The notes: generated by a model from the sequence alone, not told the origin. Positions 1-5,573 are shown, counted from the stretch's first letter. The stretch is DNA of 7,006 nucleotides from Candidatus Omnitrophota bacterium (GCA_023246995.1 JAHFHI010000065.1:1-7006); one strand, 5' to 3'. Program-made: numbers and translations.

Positions 1-62
1 GGTATTTCCTCACCCGTGTGCGCGAGCGAATGCGCCGTGCCTCCCGCGATTTGTCGGGATAA
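1..62 (+). CDS. possible C-terminal tail of an upstream gene (partial)
   Basis: Reading from base 3, the frame encodes a short basic helical tail (YFLTRVRERMRRASRDLSG) that ends at a TAA at 60-62, seven bases before the tRNA-Gln promoter. The Arg-rich, alternating composition looks more like a real protein C-terminus than the other two frames, which read Pro/Cys-rich. It is too short to assign to a family, and it could be chance open sequence. The upstream sequence would settle it. Confidence 0.22.
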   Translation, partial: YFLTRVRERMRRASRDLSG

Positions 63-68
63 AGCTTC

Positions 69-98
69 TTGAAGTCAAGGCGAAGGCCCGTATATAAT
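69..98 (+). promoter_or_regulatory. sigma70-type promoter for tRNA-Gln
   Basis: A perfect -10 hexamer TATAAT (93-98) lies 18 bp downstream of a -35-like TTGAAG (69-74, 4 of 6 matches to TTGACA). Transcription would begin near 105, giving a leader of about 30 nt before the mature tRNA 5' end at 135, as expected for a precursor trimmed by RNase P. No terminator is evident before the next genes, so the transcript may run on into the small protein gene and tRNA-Leu. Confidence 0.6.
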
Positions 99-134
99 TC
101 CCAAGCTCCGGCAAGTATAGGCCATGAGTTTCGA

Positions 135-208
135 TGGGGGATGGTGTAACGGTAGCACGACAGATTCTGGATCTGTCTGTCTAGGTTCGAATCCTAGTCC
201 CCCAGCCA
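135..208 (+). tRNA. tRNA-Gln (anticodon CTG)
   Basis: This is a complete cloverleaf. The acceptor stem TGGGGGA (135-141) pairs fully with TCCCCCA (198-204), followed by discriminator G205 and an encoded CCA (206-208). The U1-A72 first pair is typical of bacterial tRNA-Gln. The anticodon stem ACAGA/TCTGT (160-164/172-176) encloses the loop TTCTGGA with anticodon CTG at 167-169, which reads CAG. The T arm is CTAGG-TTCGAAT-CCTAG (181-197). The short variable region makes it class I. It is the first gene after the promoter at 69-98. Confidence 0.96.
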
Positions 209-251
209 AAAAATTCCGTTTGAGCCCGAAAGGCAATTCAAAAGAAGGGGA

Positions 252-280
252 TTGCATCGGGATGCCTCGGCGCATATGAT
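252..280 (+). promoter_or_regulatory. possible promoter just upstream of the small coiled-coil gene
   Basis: TTGCAT (252-257) and TATGAT (275-280) are separated by 17 bp, the ideal sigma70 spacing. The -10 matches 5 of 6 bases, but the -35 matches only 3. Transcription would start near 286-287, only about 8 nt before the ATG at 295, which would give an almost leaderless mRNA. Read-through from the tRNA-Gln promoter is an equally good explanation for expression of this gene. Confidence 0.27.
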
Positions 281-294
281 AGAAAGCTCATTTT

Positions 295-633
295 ATGGAT
301 AAGAAGACGCTCTATAAAAAGGCTGAAAAAGCCATGACCCATGCTTTTAGCGCGGCCAAGCAATCGGTCAAGCTGATGTCTGAAAAGGCCGGAGAAGCCG
401 CGCATGTGACCAAGCTCCTTCTCGAGAAAGCCGCGGTCGAGCACCGCGTGACTAAGAAGTTCGCCCAGCTCGGAGGGTTGATTTATGAAAGGGCGCTCCG
501 GCAGGGGCGCCCCGCGAGCTCGGCGGATGAGGACATCCAGGCATTGATCGAAGAGACGCGCAAGCTGGATCTCGAGCTGGCCCAGATAGAGGCTGAGCTG
601 GTCGAGGAGAAACGGCAGAAAAGTAAGGCCTAG
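295..633 (+). CDS. small coiled-coil protein of unknown function
   Basis: A 112-residue, highly charged, Lys/Glu/Ala-rich protein with no signal peptide, membrane segment or cysteines, so probably cytoplasmic. Residues 1-58 read as one long amphipathic helix. A short conserved-looking segment follows (FAQLGGLIYERAL, about 56-68). A Gly/Pro/Ser linker (71-77) then leads into a second helix with heptad-like spacing (IQALIEETRKLDLELAQIEAEL, 81-102). A helix, 'LGxLIYE' and then a short coiled coil is a layout I associate with small uncharacterised bacterial proteins; this is an impression, not a database match. The start at 295 is the first usable ATG: an in-frame ATG at 262 hits a stop after five codons. 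A weak purine run AGAAAG (281-286) lies 8 bp upstream. The gene sits between two tRNA genes, 86 bp after tRNA-Gln and 18 bp before tRNA-Leu, and is probably co-transcribed with them. Its function cannot be assigned. Confidence 0.72.
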   Translation: MDKKTLYKKAEKAMTHAFSAAKQSVKLMSEKAGEAAHVTKLLLEKAAVEHRVTKKFAQLGGLIYERALRQGRPASSADEDIQALIEETRKLDLELAQIEAELVEEKRQKSKA

Positions 634-651
634 TTTTAAGAAAGTTATCGT

Positions 652-736
652 GCGAGCGTGGTGAAACTGGCAGACACACCAGCTTGAGGGGCTGGCGCCG
701 CAAGGCATACAGGTTCAAGTCCTGTCGCTCGCACCA
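652..736 (+). tRNA. tRNA-Leu (anticodon GAG)
   Basis: A class II tRNA. The acceptor stem GCGAGCG (652-658) pairs with CGCTCGC (726-732), followed by discriminator A733 and encoded CCA (734-736). The anticodon stem CCAGC/GCTGG (679-683/691-695) encloses the loop TTGAGGG with anticodon GAG at 686-688, which reads CTC and CTT. The long variable arm GCC-GCAA-GGC (697-706) and A73 are leucine identity features. The T arm is ACAGG-TTCAAGT-CCTGT (709-725). The gene starts 18 bp after the stop codon of the small protein gene. Unusually, its last 21 nt are the beginning of a 189-bp repeated unit that extends downstream. Confidence 0.96.
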
Positions 737-777
737 GTTTTAGGAACAAAGAGGGGACCGGCCGGACAGGACTTGAA
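714..777. repeat. inverted repeat of the tRNA-Leu T arm
   Basis: TTCAAGTCCTGTC (714-726, the T loop, 3' T-stem strand and first acceptor base of tRNA-Leu) is followed after 38 nt by its exact reverse complement GACAGGACTTGAA (765-777). A read-through transcript could pair these 13 bases, which would compete with the T-arm fold of the tRNA precursor. There is no U-tract after it, so a standard intrinsic terminator is unlikely. The 8-bp palindrome CCGGCCGG (758-765) touches the right arm. Confidence 0.85.
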
Positions 778-824
778 TAGGAGCCGACGAACCTTTGATG
801 GAGGTGCGCCGTAAGAAGCACCTC
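716..824 (+). repeat. direct repeat copy 1, starting inside tRNA-Leu
   Basis: This 109-bp segment recurs at 905-1013 with an offset of exactly 189 bp and only two substitutions (G756 to A945, A802 to G991). It begins in the tRNA-Leu T loop, takes in the rest of the T arm, the 3' acceptor strand and CCA, then continues 88 bp into non-tRNA sequence. The following 80 bp (825-904) complete the 189-bp unit before it restarts with no spacer. Confidence 0.95.
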
Positions 825-828
825 CATC
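797..828. repeat. 11-bp perfect hairpin in repeat unit
   Basis: GATGGAGGTGC (797-807) and GCACCTCCATC (818-828) are exact reverse complements around the 10-nt loop GCCGTAAGAA. The hairpin spans the 3' limit of the 109-bp direct repeat. Its right end overlaps CATCCG (825-830), which can alternatively pair with CGGATG (840-845), so two mutually exclusive folds are possible. No T-run follows. Confidence 0.8.
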
Positions 829-856
829 CGATGAGGAGGCGGATGGCCGACCGGAG

Positions 857-895
857 GCCCGGAGGATTTTGCGGGAGCAAAATCCGTTGCCGGGC
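857..895. repeat. two-part hairpin with GNRA-type tetraloop
   Basis: GGATTTTGC (864-872) and GCAAAATCC (877-885) form a perfect 9-bp stem closed by the tetraloop GGGA, which fits the stable GNRA class. Outside it, GCCCGG (857-862) pairs with CCGGGC (890-895), leaving A863 opposite GTTG (886-889) as an internal loop. It lies in the part of the 189-bp unit that is present only once. There is no following U-tract, so it does not look like an intrinsic terminator. Confidence 0.8.
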
Positions 896-904
896 TGGAG
901 GCGC

Positions 905-925
905 CAAGTCCTGTCGCTCGCACCA
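905..925 (+). pseudogene. tRNA-Leu 3'-end fragment
   Basis: These 21 bases are identical to the last 21 nt of tRNA-Leu (716-736): part of the T loop, the 3' T-stem strand, the 3' acceptor strand, the discriminator base and CCA. No 5' half, D arm or anticodon arm precedes it, so it cannot be a working tRNA. It is the start of the second repeat copy. Confidence 0.85.
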
Positions 926-964
926 GTTTTAGGAACAAAGAGGGAACCGGCCGGACAGGACTTG
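905..964. repeat. second copy of the T-arm inverted repeat
   Basis: CAAGTCCTGTC (905-915) and GACAGGACTTG (954-964) form an 11-bp perfect inverted repeat around 38 nt, the same geometry as 714-777. The stem loses two pairs because the upstream bases here are GC rather than TT. Both arms are unchanged between copies. Confidence 0.8.
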
Positions 965-985
965 AATAGGAGCCGACGAACCTTT

Positions 986-1016
986 GATGGGGGTGCGCCG
1001 TAAGAAGCACCTCATC
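986..1016. repeat. second copy of the 797-828 hairpin, bulged
   Basis: GAT-G-GGGGTGC (986-996) faces GCACCTC-ATC (1007-1016) around the same 10-nt loop. Against copy 1, A802 has become G991, which replaces an A-T pair with a G-T (G-U in RNA) pair. One C has been lost, which bulges G989. Ten pairs can still form in RNA. Confidence 0.55.
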
Positions 1017-1110
1017 GACATTGAAAAATTTATTTCAGCATGCTTCAAAATCTGGGCGTTTCACGCGGTCGTCTAAGCTTTTAACCTGCTAAGGCCAGAG
1101 CAAGCAAATC

Positions 1111-2481
1111 ATGAAAACAAGCCTTATCCCAGCCCATATTTTCCGCGAGTATGACATCCGGGGTCTAGCCGAGACGGAACTCACCGATGATGTCATAAAG
1201 GCCCTCGGTCGCGCCGTGGCCACGGCCCTGGCTAAGGAAAATAAGCGGAAAATTTCAGTTGGCTATGACTTGCGCAAAAGCTCCACGCGCCTGTTTAAGG
1301 CCCTTAGCGAAGGGCTCACCTCGGGCGGTATGCAGGTGACCGATCTCGGGATGGTCGCGACCCCGCTTCTTTATTTTTCCGTTTCCCGTCTTGGCCTCGA
1401 CGCCGGGATCTCGATTACGGGCTCACACAATCCCCCGGAGTATAACGGTTTTAAACTTCATTTAAGCGACCGGTCCTTTTTCGGCAGTGAGATCCAGGGC
1501 CTGCGCGAGATCATGGAAAAAGGCAATTTCATTTCCGGGGCTGGGACTGTGGAAAAGCGCGAGATTATAAGCGATTATGAAACTTACACGGCGGGCCTTT
1601 TCGGGAAAGAAAGACGGCTTAAAGTTGTGGTGGATGCCGGCCACGGCATGGGCGGCCCGGTCGCGCCGGGGCTTTTACGCAGACTCGGGCATGAAGTGAT
1701 CGAGCTTTACACGAATCTTGATTCCAACTTTCCGGATCATCATCCGGATCCCTCCATTCCGGAAAATCTTCGGGATCTGCAGAAAAAAGTTTTGCAAGTC
1801 GGGGCGCATCTCGGGATTGCCTTTGACGGAGACGCCGACCGGATCGGCGTGGTTGATGAAAAGGGAAACATCATTCCCGGCGACAAGATTCTGCTCATTT
1901 ACGCGCGCGCGATTCTGAAACGCAAACCCGGAGCGCTTATTATCGGGGACGTCAAATGCTCAAAAACCATCTATGACGATATCGCGCGCCAGGGCGGCCG
2001 GCCGTTGATGTGGAAAACCGGGCACTCGCTCATCAAAGCCAAGATGAAAGAATCTCACGCAGAGCTTGCCGGGGAGATGAGCGGGCATATGTTTTTTTCA
2101 GACCGCTGGTTTGGTTTTGACGACGCGATTTACGCGGCCTGCCGGATGCTTGAAGTGGCCGCTCAAGATACGGCCCCGGTTTCGGCGCTCCTCGCCGATC
2201 TTCTCGAGCTTGTCTCAACGCCCGAGATCCGGGTGGACTGCCCGGATGCGATCAAATTTGAAGTGGTCCGGCGCGCGGTCGAAGATTTCAAAAAACTCTA
2301 CACAGTCGTGGATATTGACGGCGCGAGGATTGAATTTTCAGACGGATGGGGGCTTGTGCGCGCTTCCAATACCCAGCCTGTTCTCGTCATGCGCTTTGAA
2401 GCGGCGAGCGCCGCGCGTCTTGAGGAAATCCGAAGGATTGTGGAGGATAAAATCAGCGCCTTGAGGCGCGTCCTCGGATGA
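1111..2481 (+). CDS. manB: phosphomannomutase / phosphoglucomutase
   Basis: A 456-residue cytoplasmic enzyme of the alpha-D-phosphohexomutase superfamily, close in length to Pseudomonas AlgC (463). It interconverts mannose-6-phosphate and mannose-1-phosphate (often also the glucose phosphates) through a phosphoserine. All four signature loops are present in order: the phosphoserine loop TGSHNP (103-108, Ser105), the Mg-binding loop DGDADR (239-244), the sugar-specificity loop GEMSGH (321-326) and the C-terminal phosphate-binding loop RASNTQP (417-423). The N-terminus IFREYDIRG (10-18) is typical of the bacterial PMM/PGM subfamily and supports the ATG at 1111, although the ribosome-binding site is poor. 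Its stop overlaps the next start as ATGA, so translation is probably coupled to the GDP-mannose-forming enzyme. That favours mannose as the main substrate. The family is bifunctional, so algC, manB or a dual PMM/PGM name would all fit. Confidence 0.94.
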   Translation: MKTSLIPAHIFREYDIRGLAETELTDDVIKALGRAVATALAKENKRKISVGYDLRKSSTRLFKALSEGLTSGGMQVTDLGMVATPLLYFSVSRLGLDAGISITGSHNPPEYNGFKLHLSDRSFFGSEIQGLREIMEKGNFISGAGTVEKREIISDYETYTAGLFGKERRLKVVVDAGHGMGGPVAPGLLRRLGHEVIELYTNLDSNFPDHHPDPSIPENLRDLQKKVLQVGAHLGIAFDGDADRIGVVDEKGNIIPGDKILLIYARAILKRKPGALIIGDVKCSKTIYDDIARQGGRPLMWKTGHSLIKAKMKESHAELAGEMSGHMFFSDRWFGFDDAIYAACRMLEVAAQDTAPVSALLADLLELVSTPEIRVDCPDAIKFEVVRRAVEDFKKLYTVVDIDGARIEFSDGWGLVRASNTQPVLVMRFEAASAARLEEIRRIVEDKISALRRVLG

Positions 2482-3539
2482 ACTGGGCGGTCATCATGGC
2501 CGGAGGCTCGGGCACGCGCTTCTGGCCCGAAAGCCGCGCGGGCAGGCCCAAGCAATTTCTCACCCTTGCCGGCAAAAAAACCCTTTTCGAACAGACCCTC
2601 GAGCGCATCCGGCCTGTTGTCGGGCCTAGCGAGTGGCTTGTCGTTACGACCCGCGATCACGCGCGCCAGGCCAGGAAGCTTTCCGGGTTGAAGCCTTCGC
2701 AAATCCTGGCCGAGCCGGTCGGGCGCAATACCGCGCCTTGCGCGATTCTAGCCGCCGATTTTCTTTTGCGACGGGACCCCGAGGCGGTGCTTGCCATTCT
2801 TCCCTCCGACCATTTGATCCGCAAGGCCAAAGTTTTTCAAAAAGCTTTAAGGCTTGCTTTTGATGCCGCCCGTGAAACACGTCTTCCGGTGACTTTCGGC
2901 GTGCGGCCCGTTTCCGCGCACACCGGGTATGGCTATCTGGAATCCGGGGCGCTCTATCAAAAATCGCGGGGCTTTGAAATCCGGCGGCTTAAAAGATTTC
3001 ATGAAAAGCCTGATCCGGCGAAGGCGCGCGCGTTTCTGACAAGCGGGCGTTTCTATTGGAATAGCGGTATCTTTGTCTGGAGGGCGGCCGATCTTCTGGA
3101 TGCGGCGCGCAAGTATATGACCGGGGCCTGGCGGATCAGCCGCTCGATGTGGAAAGGGAATTTCGCGGCCAATATGCGGCGGCGGTATCCGGCCATGCCG
3201 GCCATCTCGATGGATTACGGCCTGATGGAAAAGCTCCCGAGCATCCTCACCATCCCGGTGGACATGGACTGGCATGACCTCGGGGGGTGGCACGCCATGA
3301 AGATGCTCTGGGACAAGGACCGGGACGGCAATGCCGTGCGCGGCAATGTGCTGTTGGTTGAAAGTGAGGGCAATATCGTCAAAGGCGATAGCAAGCGCCT
3401 GATCGCGCTCCTCGGGGCCAAAGACCTGGTGGTGGTGGACACGCCGGGAGCGCTTTTAATTTGTGCTAAAACTCAAAGCGAATCGATCCGAAAAATTGTA
3501 AGCGAGCTAAAAGACAGAAAGGAACACCGGTACCTTTAG
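2478..3539 (+). CDS. manC: mannose-1-phosphate guanylyltransferase
   Basis: A 353-residue cytoplasmic nucleotidyltransferase that makes GDP-mannose from mannose-1-phosphate and GTP. The nucleotide-binding signature GGSGTRFWPESR (9-20), followed by PKQF (24-27), is diagnostic of the family. Further family motifs are NTAP (84-87), LPSDH (108-112), FHEKP (174-178), WNSGIF (194-199) and WHDLGGW (265-271). The protein ends soon after the left-handed-helix region and lacks the C-terminal cupin phosphomannose isomerase domain of the ~480-residue AlgA/ManC type. It is therefore monofunctional, and mannose-6-phosphate must come from an isomerase elsewhere. The start codon overlaps the phosphomannomutase stop by 4 bp (ATGA), and no separate Shine-Dalgarno is needed if translation is coupled. 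The pairing with the upstream mutase supports mannose rather than glucose as the sugar. Confidence 0.94.
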   Translation: MNWAVIMAGGSGTRFWPESRAGRPKQFLTLAGKKTLFEQTLERIRPVVGPSEWLVVTTRDHARQARKLSGLKPSQILAEPVGRNTAPCAILAADFLLRRDPEAVLAILPSDHLIRKAKVFQKALRLAFDAARETRLPVTFGVRPVSAHTGYGYLESGALYQKSRGFEIRRLKRFHEKPDPAKARAFLTSGRFYWNSGIFVWRAADLLDAARKYMTGAWRISRSMWKGNFAANMRRRYPAMPAISMDYGLMEKLPSILTIPVDMDWHDLGGWHAMKMLWDKDRDGNAVRGNVLLVESEGNIVKGDSKRLIALLGAKDLVVVDTPGALLICAKTQSESIRKIVSELKDRKEHRYL

Positions 3540-3541
3540 CC

Positions 3542-4372
3542 ATGAATATCCTTCAGGCCGCTTTACTCGGGCTCGTCCAGGGGCTCACCGAATTTTTGCC
3601 CGTTTCAAGTACCGGGCATTTAATCCTCGCGCAGCATTTGATGGGGTTTAAAGATCCCATGCTCGCCTTCGACATCATCGTCCACCTGGGCACGCTTATG
3701 GCGGTCTGCCTCTATTACGCCAAAGATCTCCGGGCCATTACCGCCGACGTATGGAGTTTTTTGTGGAATTTTTTCGTCAAAAAAGACCGGCGCTATCTGG
3801 CCTCTGAATTCCCCGGGGCCCTGACTGCCGGGCTTGTGATTGCGGCTTCCATTCCGACGGCGCTTATCGGGTTTGCGTTTCAGGATTCTTTTGAGCGCAT
3901 GTTCGGGTCCCTTACGGGAGTGGGCGTGATCTGGATTCTCTTCGGGGTGCTTCTGGTTTTGAGCGGAAAATTCCAGGACGGGACCCGCGGCCTTTATGAG
4001 ATGAATCAGAGGGACGCTTTCTGGATCGGTCTGGCCCAGGCGGTATCGATCATCCCGAGCATTTCGCGCTCCGGCGCGACCATCCTGACGGCCATGCTTT
4101 TGGGGATCGAGAGGCGGGACGCCGCCAAGTTTTCCCTTTTAATTTCGATCCCGGCCGTGGCCGGAGCGGCTTTGCTCAAGCTTAAAGACGGGATGGACCT
4201 TCTCGAAGCTTCTCCGCACGCGCTCGCCGCGGGGTTCGTGGCCTCGGCTGCATCGGGTTATATCACCATTATTTTTCTCGTCCGATTCCTCAAGCAGGGG
4301 AGCTTTCCCCGCTTCGGGTTTTATTGCGTCGCGGCGGGCATCGTTTCTCTCCTGGTCGGTTTTTTCCTGTAA
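3542..4372 (+). CDS. uppP: undecaprenyl-diphosphatase
   Basis: A 276-residue polytopic inner-membrane enzyme of the BacA/UppP family (usual length about 265-280). It removes a phosphate from undecaprenyl diphosphate to recycle the lipid carrier for peptidoglycan, O-antigen and other envelope glycans; overproduction in other bacteria gives bacitracin resistance. Both catalytic motifs are visible: the (E/Q)xxxE motif as QGLTE (13-17) in TEFLPVSSTGH (16-26, with His26), and PSISRSGAT (172-180, with Arg176). The second motif has Ser173 where many members have Gly (PGxSRS). Hydrophobic segments lie near 96-112, 123-141, 163-172, 197-213, 226-247 and 258-276. The start is 2 bp after the manC stop. 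Only an AAGGAA about 17 bp upstream resembles a ribosome-binding site, so coupling is likely. It would return the carrier used by the mannosylation steps fed by the two upstream genes. Confidence 0.95.
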   Translation: MNILQAALLGLVQGLTEFLPVSSTGHLILAQHLMGFKDPMLAFDIIVHLGTLMAVCLYYAKDLRAITADVWSFLWNFFVKKDRRYLASEFPGALTAGLVIAASIPTALIGFAFQDSFERMFGSLTGVGVIWILFGVLLVLSGKFQDGTRGLYEMNQRDAFWIGLAQAVSIIPSISRSGATILTAMLLGIERRDAAKFSLLISIPAVAGAALLKLKDGMDLLEASPHALAAGFVASAASGYITIIFLVRFLKQGSFPRFGFYCVAAGIVSLLVGFFL

Positions 4373-4377
4373 GCCGT

Positions 4378-5556
4378 ATGAAAACCATCCGCTGTATCCT
4401 CAAGGAAGGAAAAGAAAGGCCTCTCGAGGGTTTTCATCCCTGGATTTTTTCGGGCGCCCTCGACCAGATTGACGACAGTTTTGAGCCGGGGGATCTGGTG
4501 CGGGTCTTTTCCTCGGAGGAAAAATTTTTGGGGATCGGCTATTTGAACCCCCATTCGCAGATCGCCATCCGTATGCTGACTTTCGAAGAGGAGGCGATCA
4601 ACGAAAGTTTTTTTGAGCGAAGGATCCTTAAGGCGGCAGCCCTGCGCGGCCGGTTTTTCGACGAGCGGACGAATGCTTTTCGCCTGATTCATTCCGAGGG
4701 TGATTTCCTGCCCGGGCTTATTGTGGACCGCTACGCCGGTTATCTGGTGCTTCAAATTTTGACTGCGGGCATGGAAAAATGGAGGGATGTGATTGTCTCA
4801 ATCCTTCAGAAAGAGTTTAATCCGGCCGGGATCTATGAAAAGGATGAAAGCGATTGGCGCACGACCGAGGGGCTGCAAAAACGCATGGGGCGTCTTGCCG
4901 GCAGTGAACCTCCGGACTTTGTCGAGATCCTGGAAAACGGTCTTGGTTTTATCGTGGACATTCACGGCGGGCAGAAGACCGGATTTTTTCTTGATCAGCG
5001 CGAGAGCCGCCGCAGGGCCGGGGAGCTTAGCTCGGGCCGCCGGGTGCTTAACTGTTTTGCGTATACCGGCGGATTTTCGCTTTACGCCGCGGCGGGCGGG
5101 GCGAGGGAAACCGTTTCGGTGGAATCCTCGGAGCCGGCGCTGAATACCGCCCGGGTTCATTTCGAAAGAAACGGCCTTGCCGGTCCGGCGCACACGTTTG
5201 TGCGCGAAGATGTTTTTGATTATCTTCGGGCAAGCCGCCAGGAGTTTGACATGATCATTCTGGATCCGCCCGCCTTTTGCAAGGGCCGGCACCAGATTCA
5301 GCCCGCGAGCCGGGGATACAAGGATATTAATCTTTGGGCGATGAAGCGGCTCGCTCCCGAAGGGCTGCTTTTTACTTTTTCGTGTTCCTCCCACATTGAA
5401 CCTGATCTTTTTCAGAAAATTATTTTCGGCGCGGCTAAAGACGCCCGCAAGCCGGTGCGGATTCTTGCCAAGACCTCCCATCCCCCGGACCATCCGATCA
5501 GCATTTTTCATCCCGAAGGCGAATATTTAAAAGGTCTGCTCTGCCAGGTCGGTTAA
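4378..5556 (+). CDS. rlmI: RlmI-family 23S rRNA (cytosine-C5) methyltransferase
   Basis: A 392-residue class I SAM-dependent methyltransferase, close to E. coli RlmI (396), which makes m5C1962 in 23S rRNA. The order fits the family. An N-terminal PUA-like RNA-binding domain (about 1-70) contains HPWIFSGAL (20-28) and GDLVRV (38-43). A linker domain follows with DFLPGLIVDRY (109-119), then QKTGFFLDQR (199-208). SAM motif I is in VLNCFAYTGGFSLYAA (223-238), the acidic ribose-binding position in VSVESS (246-251), DPPAF at 296-300, and the catalytic-cysteine motif SCSS at 335-338 (Cys336). I chose the ATG at 4378, 5 bp after the uppP stop. A TTG at 4324 would add 18 residues read out of frame within uppP and unlike the family N-terminus. 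The family-level call is firm; the exact target base is inferred. An rRNA methyltransferase is an unexpected last member of an envelope operon. Confidence 0.88.
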   Translation: MKTIRCILKEGKERPLEGFHPWIFSGALDQIDDSFEPGDLVRVFSSEEKFLGIGYLNPHSQIAIRMLTFEEEAINESFFERRILKAAALRGRFFDERTNAFRLIHSEGDFLPGLIVDRYAGYLVLQILTAGMEKWRDVIVSILQKEFNPAGIYEKDESDWRTTEGLQKRMGRLAGSEPPDFVEILENGLGFIVDIHGGQKTGFFLDQRESRRRAGELSSGRRVLNCFAYTGGFSLYAAAGGARETVSVESSEPALNTARVHFERNGLAGPAHTFVREDVFDYLRASRQEFDMIILDPPAFCKGRHQIQPASRGYKDINLWAMKRLAPEGLLFTFSCSSHIEPDLFQKIIFGAAKDARKPVRILAKTSHPPDHPISIFHPEGEYLKGLLCQVG

Positions 5557-5573
5557 TCAAAAGTCTGAGATTT

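Larger units (their letters stand above)
905..1013 (+). repeat. direct repeat copy 2 (truncated unit)
   Basis: Second copy of the 109-bp repeat, 107 of 109 identical to 716-824 and directly abutting the end of the first 189-bp unit. After 1013 the similarity continues only briefly with small gaps (CTC-ATC here against CTCCATC in copy 1). The remaining ~80 bp of the unit, including the tetraloop hairpin, is missing. The array is therefore 1.58 units long. Confidence 0.95.
737..1110. other. 374-bp intergenic region built of tRNA-linked repeats
   Basis: No plausible protein gene lies here. Positions 737-1016 are filled by the 1.58-copy 189-bp repeat and its hairpins. The reverse-strand open frame across it exists only because 189 is a multiple of three, so the repeat reads in phase. 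The last ~95 bp (1016-1110) form the leader of the phosphomannomutase gene. It is AT-richer, with a weak promoter-like pair TTGAAA (1021-1026) and TTCAAA (1044-1049) at 17-bp spacing. There is no strong Shine-Dalgarno: the nearest purine runs are AAGG at 1091-1094 and AGAG at 1097-1100. I recognise no riboswitch and no T-tailed terminator. Confidence 0.7.

Noticed and set aside
75..275. Reverse-strand open frame across tRNA-Gln
   Set aside because: Its peptide LGFEPRQTDPESVV is the classic false translation of a tRNA antisense strand; the tRNA explains the sequence.
238..708. Reverse-strand frame opposite the small coiled-coil gene
   Set aside because: The forward frame has a coherent helical protein and a plausible start; the reverse frame also runs into tRNA-Leu and is a codon-bias shadow.
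716..925. Integrated element flanked by attL/attR in tRNA-Leu
   Set aside because: The 21-nt tRNA end is duplicated, but the similarity continues 88 bp beyond CCA in both copies, there is no integrase, and only 189 bp separate the copies. A tandem repeat fits better.
645..1010. Reverse-strand 121-codon frame with an internal peptide repeat
   Set aside because: It ends across the antisense of tRNA-Leu (ATGLEPV... type false peptide). Its internal repeat comes from the 189-bp DNA repeat, which is a multiple of three and so stays in phase.
716..1013. CRISPR array
   Set aside because: Only two long (109 bp) copies exist, with no short regular repeats or spacers and no cas gene.
737..1110. Riboswitch or intrinsic terminator upstream of the mutase gene
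   Set aside because: Hairpins are present but none is followed by a T-run, and no conserved riboswitch core is recognisable.
4324..4377. TTG start extending the rRNA methyltransferase by 18 residues
   Set aside because: It would overlap uppP by 49 bp and add a sequence unlike RlmI N-termini; the ATG at 4378 sits 5 bp after the uppP stop and gives the family length.
4798..5511. Reverse-strand 237-codon frame opposite rlmI
   Set aside because: The forward frame has all methyltransferase motifs; the reverse is low-information Arg/Pro/Lys-rich shadow sequence.
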